Assembly (NCBI RefSeq): GCF_007827795.1
Contig: NZ_VITI01000009.1
Location: 124,001 to 188,000 of the forward strand
Direction: 5' to 3'
DNA: 64,000 bases
Origin: Azospirillum brasilense
Lineage (GTDB): Bacteria; Pseudomonadota; Alphaproteobacteria; Azospirillales; Azospirillaceae
Part shown: in pieces, positions 57,391-64,000 of the stretch
How positions within the stretch are numbered: the stretch's first letter is position 1
Layout: every line of letters begins with the position of its first letter
Translations under genes and position numbers: made by a program
The notes under the pieces: model-generated
Told to the model about the DNA's origin: nothing
The model's input: the letters and a program-made list of their open reading frames with translations, nothing else
Database searches by the model: none

Positions 57391-57690
57391 TCAGACGCTG
57401 ACGTCCAGGAGCGTACCGCGCTGCTTGCCGCGATAGCCGGTGCCGTTCGTCCGTGCCTGGACGGCCGCCGTCTGCGGGTCGATCGCCTGCCCCGACTGGG
57501 TCGCGTTGCGCGTTTCCCGCGTCTGGTCCATCTTGCCGACCGCCTGGGTCGCCTGGACCGTCTGGGTGCGGACGGTGGGAGTGGTCTGCTGCGCCGCCTG
57601 AACCGCCGGAGACATGGCCATCTGCATCGCCGGTGTGATCGGCGGCTGCGGCTTTGCCATCGGTGGCATATTGAGCGGGCTTAACTGCAT
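57391..57690 (-). CDS. Small Gln/Thr/Ala-rich protein, unknown (99 aa)
   Basis: 99 residues, low complexity, rich in Q, T, A, M and P in the first 60, then RTNGTGYRGKQRGTLLDVSV at the C-terminus. GC-rich third codon positions support coding. The ATG overlaps a small palindrome (CTTAAC-atgca-GTTAAG), which might be an operator. No family recognised and the start is uncertain; nearby ATGs at 57669 and 57660 are alternatives. Confidence 0.5.
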   Translation of the reverse strand: MQLSPLNMPPMAKPQPPITPAMQMAMSPAVQAAQQTTPTVRTQTVQATQAVGKMDQTRETRNATQSGQAIDPQTAAVQARTNGTGYRGKQRGTLLDVSV

Positions 57691-57752
57691 GTTAAGAAGA
57701 TGCGCCCGCGCTCCAACCGTTTCAAGGTCCGAATCGACGCACCGACCGATTC

Positions 57753-57784
57753 AAAAGCGAAGGCCGGAAGAGCCTTCGCTTTTT
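57753..57784 (-). terminator. Terminator after agmatine deiminase
   Basis: A 12-bp stem (57753-57764 with 57772-57783), loop 7 nt, arms ending in A/T runs. On the minus strand it lies 22 bp past the aguA stop; on the plus strand it ends in five T, so it can work both ways. Confidence 0.82.
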
Positions 57785-57805
57785 CGCAAACAGAAAGACT
57801 TCGGA

Positions 57806-58822
57806 TCAGACCGCCGGCTGTTGCTGGGTGATGCAGTGGATGCCTCCGCCGCCGCGCACGATGTCCAAGGCTGGAACCTGCACCACCTCGCGATCCGGAA
57901 AGGCCCGGCGCACGATGCGAAAGGCCTCGTCGTCCGCCGAATCCTCGAAGGCCGGCATGACGATTCCGCCGTTGGCAATGTAGAGATTCGTGTAGGACAG
58001 GGTCAGCCGCACGCCGTTCTCGTCACGCCGCGCCGGCTGGCGGACCGGAATAACCTCCAACTCCCGTCCCTGGGCGTCGCGGGCGCGCTTCAGCCGGTCC
58101 AGATTGTCCTGGAACGCCTTGAAATTGCCGTCACCGGGATCGTCGGTGGTGATCGCCATGACGACGCCGGGCTTCACGAAGAGGGCGATCTCGTCGATGT
58201 GACCGTCCGTCTCGTCGTCCTGATAGCCCTCGCCCAGCCAGATCACCGTGGAGATGCCGAGATGCTCCTTCAGAAGCGCCTCGATCTCCGCCTTGCCGAG
58301 ATTCGGGTTGCGGTTCGGATTCAGCAGGCACTGCTCGGTCGTCAGCAGCGTCCCCTCCCCGTCCACATGGAAGGAGCCGCCCTCCATGATCAGGGGCGCT
58401 TCGAAGCGGCGCAGGCCGAGATGGTCGAGCATCAGGCGCCCGACCTGCTGGTCCTTGGCGCTGTCCGGATAATTGCCGCCCCAGGCGTTGAAGCCCCAAT
58501 GGACGCCGGCCACCTGCCCTTTCCCATCGGTGACGAAGCTCGGTCCGGTGTCGCGAATCCAGGAGTCGCTGATCGGCAAGGGCAGGATCTCGACACCCGG
58601 CCCGCAGGCCAGGGAGGCGTCGGCGACGTCGGCGGGGTCGCAGACCATGGTCACCGGCTCGAACCGGCTGATGGCGCGCGCGACGTCGGTGTAGGCGGCA
58701 GCAGCGGCGTCGAAAGCCCCCTCGGGCCAAGTCTCGGGCCGGCACGGCCACGCCATCCAGCAGCGGGTGTGCCGAGCCCATTCGCCCGGCATGGTGAAGC
58801 CTTCCGCCGCCGGTGTCGTCAT
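57806..58822 (-). CDS. aguA: Agmatine deiminase
   Basis: A 338-residue guanidino-modifying enzyme converting agmatine to N-carbamoylputrescine. Motifs: SDSWIRDTGPSFV, IMEGGSFHVDGEGTLLTTEQCLLNPNRNP, DETDGHIDEIALFV and the catalytic GGGGIHCITQQ with Cys330. The start at 58822 follows GGCAGGAGAT and begins the family N-terminus; a longer ATG is six codons upstream. It lies next to a polyamine transporter and a glutamine-synthetase-family gene, which together suggest polyamine use as carbon and nitrogen source. The carbamoylputrescine amidase partner (AguB) is not in the window. Confidence 0.94.
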   Translation of the reverse strand: MTTPAAEGFTMPGEWARHTRCWMAWPCRPETWPEGAFDAAAAAYTDVARAISRFEPVTMVCDPADVADASLACGPGVEILPLPISDSWIRDTGPSFVTDGKGQVAGVHWGFNAWGGNYPDSAKDQQVGRLMLDHLGLRRFEAPLIMEGGSFHVDGEGTLLTTEQCLLNPNRNPNLGKAEIEALLKEHLGISTVIWLGEGYQDDETDGHIDEIALFVKPGVVMAITTDDPGDGNFKAFQDNLDRLKRARDAQGRELEVIPVRQPARRDENGVRLTLSYTNLYIANGGIVMPAFEDSADDEAFRIVRRAFPDREVVQVPALDIVRGGGGIHCITQQQPAV

Positions 58823-59225
58823 CTTTGAATCTCCTGCCAAATCCCTGAATGGCCCGGCTCTTGTGCATGGCCGGAGCGGGTCGTCACGGCGTCACCCGTG
58901 ACCCACGGTCACCCTAACCACGGAGCGGAGGATTTGGCAACGGCCAGCAAAAGGGCCACCGGAATGCCCGGAAGGGCAGCGCGCTCGACCGCTCAGCGGC
59001 GGGAGGGCGGACGATCCGAATAACGGCGCTTCGGCGCCGAGAAAGGCATCGAAAAACCAAGACGAAGCATCGGGAACCATAAGAGCGCACGCATGATACG
59101 GCCTCATTCGCTGTTGCAGATGCCCACACAATAGCAAATGCAACGGCAAACGGCCACCCCCGCCGCCTGCGGCCGAACGGCATAGCGCCTATGAGGCGAT
59201 ATTTGGGAGTAACGGGGGGGGCTTG
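58823..59225. other. 403-bp intergenic stretch, aguA to potI
   Basis: No gene supported. Short minus-strand frames here lack ribosome-binding sites and conserved features. A few GTCAC repeats occur between 58881 and 58918 and could belong to the aguA promoter region. Nothing else stands out. Confidence 0.5.
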
Positions 59226-60059
59226 TCAGCCCCCCTGCACCGCCATCTGCTCGTCCCGCTTCCTCTGCCGGTCCTGCCGCGCCATCACCAGACTGGCGAT
59301 GAAGATGCCGGTGGCGACCACCACCACCATCAGCGTCGCCAGCGCGTTGATCTGCGGGCTGATGCCGAACTTCACGCTGGAGAAGATGACCATCGGCAGC
59401 GTGGTGGAGCCCGGGCCCGACACGAAGCTGGCGACCACCACGTCGTCGAGCGACAGGGTGAAGGCCAGCAGCCAACCCGACACGATGGCCGGGGCGATGA
59501 TCGGCAACGTGATGACGAAGAAGACCTTGGCCGGACGGGCGCCGAGGTCCATCGCCGCCTCCTCCAGGCTCTCGTCCAGGCTGACGAGGCGCGACTGGAT
59601 GATGACCGCGACATAGGCCATGGTGAAGGTGGTGTGGGCGATGGTGATCGTCGTCATGCCGCGCCCATCCGGCCAGCCGATGGCCTGCTCCAGCGCCACG
59701 AACAGCAGAAGCAGCGACAGGCCGGTGATGACCTCCGGCATGACCAGCGGCGCGGTGATCATGCCGCCGAACAGCGTCCTTCCGCGGAATCGCCCGAAAC
59801 GGGCCAGCGCCAGACCGGCGACAGTGCCCAGCACCACCGAGGCGGTGGCCGACATCGCCGCCACCTTGAGCGACAGCCAGGCCGCCCCGAGAAGCTGGTC
59901 GTTCTGCAGCAGCTCCGCGTACCATTTGGTGGAGAAGCCGCCCCACACCGTGACCAGCCGCGATTCGTTGAAGGAGTAGAAGATCAGCAGCGCGATCGGC
60001 ACGTAGAGGAAGGCGTAGCCGAACCACAGCGCCCAGGCCAGTTTTCCCATCTGCTTCAT
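59226..60059 (-). CDS. potI: Polyamine ABC transporter permease PotI/PotC-like
   Basis: A 277-residue inner-membrane permease. The N-terminal helix (LAWALWFGYAFLYVPIALLIFYSFNES) is typical of PotC/PotI, and the EAA loop reads ESLEEAAMDLGARPAKVFFVITLPIIAPAI. It is the last gene of the pot operon; its ATG overlaps the stop of the upstream permease gene by 4 bp. Forms the channel with PotH. Confidence 0.93.
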   Translation of the reverse strand: MKQMGKLAWALWFGYAFLYVPIALLIFYSFNESRLVTVWGGFSTKWYAELLQNDQLLGAAWLSLKVAAMSATASVVLGTVAGLALARFGRFRGRTLFGGMITAPLVMPEVITGLSLLLLFVALEQAIGWPDGRGMTTITIAHTTFTMAYVAVIIQSRLVSLDESLEEAAMDLGARPAKVFFVITLPIIAPAIVSGWLLAFTLSLDDVVVASFVSGPGSTTLPMVIFSSVKFGISPQINALATLMVVVVATGIFIASLVMARQDRQRKRDEQMAVQGG

Positions 60060-60979
60060 CGACCGGCCTCCGTCTGGCGCCCCTGGACATGCTGGAAGAC
60101 CATGATCGGCACCACCAGGAACAGCAGGAGCGCGATGGCCACCGCCGAGGCGACCGGCCAGTCGCGGTTGGCGAAGAACTCATTCCACAGCACGCGGCCG
60201 ATCATCAGCGTGTCCGGGCCGCCCAGCAGCTCCGGAGTCACGAACTCGCCGACCGAGGGGATGAAGACCAGCAGCGACCCGGCGATGATGCCCGGCAGCG
60301 ACAGCGGCAGCGTCACCGTCAGGAACGCCTTCCAGGGACGGCAGCCGAGGTCCGCCGCCGCCTCCAGCAGAGTCGGGTCGAGCTTCTCCAGAGTCGCGTA
60401 GAGCGGCAGCACCATGAAGGGCAGATAGCAGTAGGTCATGCCGATGTAGACCGCCCAATCGGAATAGAGCAGTTCGAACGGCTCCGTCGTCAGGCCGGTC
60501 CATTGCAGCAGGTTGTCCACCACCCCGTTGGCCTTCAGGATGCCGATCCAGGCGTAGATGCGGATCAGGAAGCTGGTCCAGAAGGGCAGGATGACCAGCA
60601 TCATCAGCGGCCCGCGCCTGGACGGCTCCGCCCTGGCGATGGCGTAGGCCATGGGATAGCCCAGCAGCAGGCAGCAGACGGTGGTGACCAGCGCAATCTT
60701 CACCGAGTTCAGATAGGCCAGGATGTAGAGGTCGTCGCCGCCCAGCCGCAGATAGTTGGACAGGTTCAGCAGGATCTGGAGCTTGGTCGTTTCCGCGTCC
60801 TCGTCCACCAGCCAGTCGATCAGCGGCGCGTAGGGCGGCTGCGCCAGCATCGCCTCCGACAGGCTGATGCCGAACACGATCAGGAAGGGCACCAGGAAGA
60901 ACAGCAGAAGCCACAGGTAGGGGATGGCGACCACCACCCCCCGCCCCCACAGGCCGATCCGGCGCAGAAGGTCGATCAT
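60056..60979 (-). CDS. potH: Polyamine ABC transporter permease PotH/PotB-like
   Basis: A 307-residue permease. Helices begin at VVVAIPYLWLLLFFLVPFLIVFGISL; the conserved core is LAYLNSVKIALVTTVCCLLLGYPMAYAIAR and the EAA loop LLEAAADLGCRPWKAFLTVTLPLSLPGI. The start at 60979 forms an ATGA overlap with the ATPase gene stop; a much longer frame through the ATPase gene is a shadow. The C-terminus overlaps potI. Confidence 0.93.
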   Translation of the reverse strand: MIDLLRRIGLWGRGVVVAIPYLWLLLFFLVPFLIVFGISLSEAMLAQPPYAPLIDWLVDEDAETTKLQILLNLSNYLRLGGDDLYILAYLNSVKIALVTTVCCLLLGYPMAYAIARAEPSRRGPLMMLVILPFWTSFLIRIYAWIGILKANGVVDNLLQWTGLTTEPFELLYSDWAVYIGMTYCYLPFMVLPLYATLEKLDPTLLEAAADLGCRPWKAFLTVTLPLSLPGIIAGSLLVFIPSVGEFVTPELLGGPDTLMIGRVLWNEFFANRDWPVASAVAIALLLFLVVPIMVFQHVQGRQTEAGR

Positions 60980-62139
60980 TGCGTCAGCACCACCCCGGCG
61001 AAGGGACGCCAGCTCAGATGCACCTCGTCGTCCCAGGTGATCGGCATCTCGGTGCGCCGCACCACGTTGGGCGCGGTGACGCGCACGGTCTTGCCCGTCC
61101 TCAGCTCGACCAGATAGATCGACACGTCGCCGAGATAGGCGATCTCGCGCACGATCCCGCTGGTGACGTTGCGCCCATCGGCGTTGGTCGCGGCATTGGC
61201 CGGCGGCTCCTTGCTCAGCGCGATCTTCTCCGGACGGACGGCGACGCCCACCGTGGCGCCGGCGGGGACCGCCACCGCGTGGTTGATGTAGAGGTCGCAG
61301 CCGGCGTCCTCCGAGCGGATCAGCACGTGGTCGGCCTGATCCTCCACCACCCTGCCCTCGAACATGTTCACCGAACCGATGAATTCGGCGACGAAGCGGG
61401 ACTGCGGATACTCGTAGATTTCGGTCGGCGTGCCGGTCTGGGCGATCACGCCGTGGTTCATCACGGCGATCCGCGAGGACATGGTCATCGCCTCCTCCTG
61501 GTCGTGGGTGACCACGATGAAGGTGACGCCCAGCTTCTCCTGGATGTTGACCAGCTCGAACTGCGTCCGCTCGCGCAGCCGCTTGTCCAACGCGCCCAGC
61601 GGCTCGTCGAGCAGCAGCAGCTTGGGCCGCTTGACCAGCGAGCGGGCCAGCGCCACGCGCTGCCGCTGACCGCCGGACAGCTGGTGCGGCTTGCGCTTGC
61701 CGAACTGGCCGAGCTGGACGAGGTCGAGCATCGCCCCCACCCGCTCCTTGATCTCCGCCTTCGCGACTCCGTCCTGCTTCAGGCCGAAGGCGACGTTCTG
61801 CTCCACCGACATGTGCGGGAACAGGGCGTAGGACTGGAACATCATGTTGACCGGCCGCTCGTACGGCGGAATGCCGGCCATATCGACGCCGTCGATGAAG
61901 ATCTTGCCCTCGGTCGGCGTCTCGAACCCGGCCAACATGCGCAGCAAAGTGATCTTTCCGGACCCGGAGCCGCCCAACAGGGCAAAGAACTCCCCCCGGT
62001 AGATCGACAGGCTGACTTCGTCCACGGCGACGAAATCGCCGAAGGTCTTGGTCACCTTTTCGATTCGCACATAGGGCTTCTGTCCCGGGTCCTGCCAGGG
62101 CTCCAGGCGCGTGGGCTTGCGGATCGGCTGGACGGCCAT
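60976..62139 (-). CDS. potG: Polyamine ABC transporter ATP-binding protein, altered Walker A
   Basis: A 387-residue PotG/PotA-type ATPase with a C-terminal TOBE region (VAVRPEKIALSKEPP). The signature LSGGQRQR, Walker B LLLLDEPLGALD, the Q-loop FQSYALFPHM and the H-loop VTHDQEEAM are normal. Walker A reads GGSGSGKIT: residue 63, normally Ser or Thr that coordinates Mg2+ (GK[ST]T), is Ile, encoded by ATC at 61953-61951. A single G-to-T change from AGC would produce it. This should impair ATP hydrolysis unless it is a sequence error. The gene is otherwise complete and sits within an intact operon. Confidence 0.92.
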   Translation of the reverse strand: MAVQPIRKPTRLEPWQDPGQKPYVRIEKVTKTFGDFVAVDEVSLSIYRGEFFALLGGSGSGKITLLRMLAGFETPTEGKIFIDGVDMAGIPPYERPVNMMFQSYALFPHMSVEQNVAFGLKQDGVAKAEIKERVGAMLDLVQLGQFGKRKPHQLSGGQRQRVALARSLVKRPKLLLLDEPLGALDKRLRERTQFELVNIQEKLGVTFIVVTHDQEEAMTMSSRIAVMNHGVIAQTGTPTEIYEYPQSRFVAEFIGSVNMFEGRVVEDQADHVLIRSEDAGCDLYINHAVAVPAGATVGVAVRPEKIALSKEPPANAATNADGRNVTSGIVREIAYLGDVSIYLVELRTGKTVRVTAPNVVRRTEMPITWDDEVHLSWRPFAGVVLTQ

Positions 62140-62172
62140 GCGGCTCCTCTCGGCGTCCTCTTCTCAAGGGAA

Positions 62173-62208
62173 CGCCCCGGCCGTTCCCGACAGGGAGCGA
62201 CCGGGGCG
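62173..62208 (-). terminator. Hairpin between potF and potG
   Basis: A 16-bp stem with two G-U pairs (62173-62188 with 62193-62208), loop 4 nt, 31 bp after the potF stop on the minus strand. The following U-tract is weak. It probably limits read-through from the binding-protein gene to the ATPase and permease genes, parallel to the aapJ-aapQ terminator. Confidence 0.6.
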
Positions 62209-62239
62209 CGTGTCGTTCATGCCGGCTTGCGCGGCGCGC

Positions 62240-63340
62240 TTACTTGCCGGTCTTCACCTTGGTCCAGACGCGGGTGCGGGCCCGGTCGGTGGCCTGCTTG
62301 ATCGACTTCAGGGCGAACAGCTTGACGGTGCTGTTCTCCGGCAGGAAGACGGCGGGGTTGGTCTTCACCGCTTCGTCGACCGACGCCAGCGAGGCCGGAA
62401 CGGCGTTGGCGTAGCTGACCGTGTTGGAGATCGCGGCGGTGTTCGCCGGGTCCAGGATGAAGTTGATGTAGGCGTGCGCGCCCTCCTTGTTCGGCGCGTC
62501 GGCCGGAACGGCCAGCGTGTCCCACCACACCTGCACGCCTTCCTTCGGCGTGATGTACTCGACCTTCACGCCGTTCTTGGCTTCCTCGGCGCGGGCGGCA
62601 CCCTGGATGGCATCGCCGTTGTAGGCCATGACGACGCAGGCGTCGCCGCCCGCCAGGATGTTGATGTTCTGGCCGGTGACGAACTGCTTGATGTAGGGGC
62701 GGACCGCCAGCAGCGTCTTCTCGACCTTGTCCAGATCCTCCTTCTTCTCGGAGTTCGGATCGAGGCCGAGGTAGTTCAGCACCGACGGGATCACGTCGAT
62801 GGCCGAATCCATCACGGTGATGCCGCAGGCCGCGACCTTCTTCGCCACCTCCGGCTTGAAGATCAGGTCCCAGCTGTCGAGCGGGACGTCGGGGGCGACG
62901 GCCTTGATCTTCTCCGGGATGATGGCGATGCCGACCGTGCCGCCCAGATAGGGCACGGCGAACTTGTTGCCGGGGTCCGAGTTCTCGAGGAGCTTCAGAA
63001 CCTTCGGATCGACGTTCTTCAGGTTCGGGATCTTCGCCTTGTCGAGCGGCGCCACGACCTTCGCCTGGATCATGCGCGACAGGGTCGGCTCGGCGGTCGG
63101 GACGATCACGTCGTAGCCCGACTTGCCGACCAGCACCTTCTGCTCCAGCAGCTCAAGGCTGTCGTACAGATCCACCTTGGTGTCATAGCCGGTGGCCTTG
63201 GTGAAGTCCGCCAGCGTCGATTCGCCCAGATAGTCGTTCCAGATGTAGATGTTGACCGGCTTCTTGGCCTGGGCCAGCGCCGGGCCGGCGATGGCGATCG
63301 CCGCGACGGCGCCGATGACGCTGAGAGCGAAACGTTTCAT
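62240..63340 (-). CDS. potF: Polyamine ABC transporter substrate-binding protein
   Basis: A 366-residue periplasmic binding protein with a signal peptide cleaved after GPALAQA. VNIYIWNDYLGESTLADFTKATG is the family's hallmark N-terminus; YDVIVPTAEPTLSRMIQA and GGDACVVMAYNGDAIQGA line the polyamine site. PotF-type proteins bind putrescine or spermidine; which one cannot be decided by eye. First gene of the minus-strand potFGHI operon, with the promoter in the 219-bp gap to the right. Confidence 0.93.
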   Translation of the reverse strand: MKRFALSVIGAVAAIAIAGPALAQAKKPVNIYIWNDYLGESTLADFTKATGYDTKVDLYDSLELLEQKVLVGKSGYDVIVPTAEPTLSRMIQAKVVAPLDKAKIPNLKNVDPKVLKLLENSDPGNKFAVPYLGGTVGIAIIPEKIKAVAPDVPLDSWDLIFKPEVAKKVAACGITVMDSAIDVIPSVLNYLGLDPNSEKKEDLDKVEKTLLAVRPYIKQFVTGQNINILAGGDACVVMAYNGDAIQGAARAEEAKNGVKVEYITPKEGVQVWWDTLAVPADAPNKEGAHAYINFILDPANTAAISNTVSYANAVPASLASVDEAVKTNPAVFLPENSTVKLFALKSIKQATDRARTRVWTKVKTGK

Positions 63341-63512
63341 GCAGAAAGCCCCCGAATTCTGGATCGTTCGTCAGTTCGTGACTGGTCGACTTTTTTCCAT
63401 TCGACGTGGGAGGCGGCGTGCGTCGCACGGCGTCCCCGGCGCGAGCGCTATTGCACTCACGGGGAGGTTGGTTGTCAACGGTTTGCGGGGGAACTGCGGG
63501 GTTTTGCGGAAC

Positions 63513-63550
63513 GGAAACGCCCCCTTCCGCGGCGGCGGCGGAAGGGGGCG
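63513..63550 (-). terminator. Terminator after glutamine-synthetase-family gene
   Basis: A 12-bp stem (63518-63529 with 63539-63550), GC-rich, lies 9 bp past the stop of the gene on the right. On the minus strand it is followed by TTTCCGTT, a weak U-tract. Confidence 0.6.
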
Positions 63551-63559
63551 GAAAAATGC

Positions 63560-64000
63560 TCAAACGTTCAGCAGAAGATTCTCGCGTTCCCAGGAGCTGA
63601 TCACCCGGTGATAGGCCTCGTACTCCGCCTCCTTCACGCAGGTCACCGCGTCCAGGAACTTCTCGCCGAGCACTTCCTTGAGCGGCTTGCAGGCGTTGAA
63701 CTTCTGGAGCGCGTCGCCCTGGTGGCGCGGCAGGGTGAAGGCCAGCCGATAGGCGGACCCCTTCACCGGGTCCGTCGGCTCCAGCCCCTGGGCCATGCCG
63801 AGATAGCCGCAGGCCAGCGAGGCGGCGATGGCAAGGTACGGATTCGCGTCGGCGCCGGCCACCCGGTTCTCCACCCGGCGCGAATCGGCGGGCGAGACGG
63901 GAACGCGCAGGCCGGTGGTCCGGTTGTCGCGGCCCCAATGCACGTTGATCGGCGCGTCGGAGTTCGGAACCAGCCGCCTGTAGGAGTTCACGTTCGGCGC
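63560..64000 (-). CDS. Glutamine synthetase family protein (PuuA-like), 3' part
   Basis: The last 146 residues of a glutamine-synthetase-fold enzyme; the gene runs off the right edge. The visible part starts APNVNSYRRLVPNSDAPINVHWGRDNRTTGLRVP and contains RRVENRVAGADANPYLAIAASLACGYLGM, the C-terminal part of the catalytic domain with the conserved Arg/Glu segment. Together with potFGHI and agmatine deiminase, gamma-glutamylputrescine synthetase (PuuA) is the likeliest identity, but GlnA-like proteins of other function share this C-terminus. The ATG-like start inside the window (GTG 63991) is only internal. Confidence 0.85.
   Translation of the reverse strand, partial: APNVNSYRRLVPNSDAPINVHWGRDNRTTGLRVPVSPADSRRVENRVAGADANPYLAIAASLACGYLGMAQGLEPTDPVKGSAYRLAFTLPRHQGDALQKFNACKPLKEVLGEKFLDAVTCVKEAEYEAYHRVISSWERENLLLNV

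Noticed and set aside
58892-59183. Two short minus-strand frames (85 and 89 residues) between aguA and potI
   Set aside because: Overlapping each other in different frames, without ribosome-binding sites or coherent composition.

Overview
The window is GC-rich, gene-dense alphaproteobacterial chromosome with few mobile sequences. Several markers point to a Rhodospirillales member, most likely Azospirillum or a close relative: a general amino-acid (Aap) ABC transporter, a PopZ-type polar organiser beside tolC and valS, an NDUFS4-like Complex I accessory subunit, a TAXI-TRAP transporter with a DUF1850 partner and a form II CoxL-like operon. The genus is my inference from protein flavour and gene order; no database search was done. 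I see no rRNA, CRISPR array, insertion sequence or prophage.

Layout. 1-9.6 kb: a class I glutamine amidotransferase, then a long minus-strand operon for a molybdenum hydroxylase of the CO-dehydrogenase type (small, large and medium subunits, MoxR ATPase, VWA protein, two XdhC-type proteins, MocA-like cytidylyltransferase fusion). 9.8-13.3 kb: a TAXI-TRAP transporter operon. 13.4-20.3 kb: ion antiporter, stress protein, DUF1194 protein, histone-deacetylase-like hydrolase, a coupled pair of membrane/coiled-coil proteins, DUF192 protein. 20.4-21.9 kb: tRNA-Pro, Complex I accessory subunit, tRNA-Arg, a gene-free stretch with clustered DnaA-box-like 9-mers, a small membrane protein, and a pair of probable small RNAs. 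21.9-28.2 kb: hisI, metC and the aapJQMP transporter. 28.3-36.9 kb: aminotransferase, DMT exporter, two acetyltransferases, sulfurtransferase, AlaX, cysteine synthase, Nudix hydrolase, a protease-fold protein without its catalytic triad, and small proteins. 37.1-43.7 kb: tRNA-Asn, tRNA-Cys, pcm, rhodanese, tolC, popZ, valS. 43.8-54.1 kb: chemoreceptor, YdcF, RlpA, D,D-carboxypeptidase and the tmk-holB-metG-tatD-MBL operon. 54.1-57.7 kb: LprI-like, DUF4384 and PP2C phosphatase genes. 57.8-64 kb: polyamine genes (agmatine deiminase, PotF/G/H/I transporter, the 3' part of a glutamine-synthetase-family gene cut by the window edge).

The most interesting signal is at 21.60-21.88 kb. Two tandem minus-strand units each carry an FNR/FixK-type box, a 25-nt block identical between the units and containing a CCCUCCC (anti-Shine-Dalgarno) motif, and a strong intrinsic terminator. 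The distance from box to block is identical in both (38.5 nt), which fits class II FNR promoters (-41.5) driving two RNAs of only about 60 nt. They look like a duplicated, oxygen-responsive small-RNA pair. Also notable are an Ile in place of the Ser/Thr of the Walker A motif in the polyamine ABC ATPase, and an HtrA-like protein that has lost all three catalytic residues.
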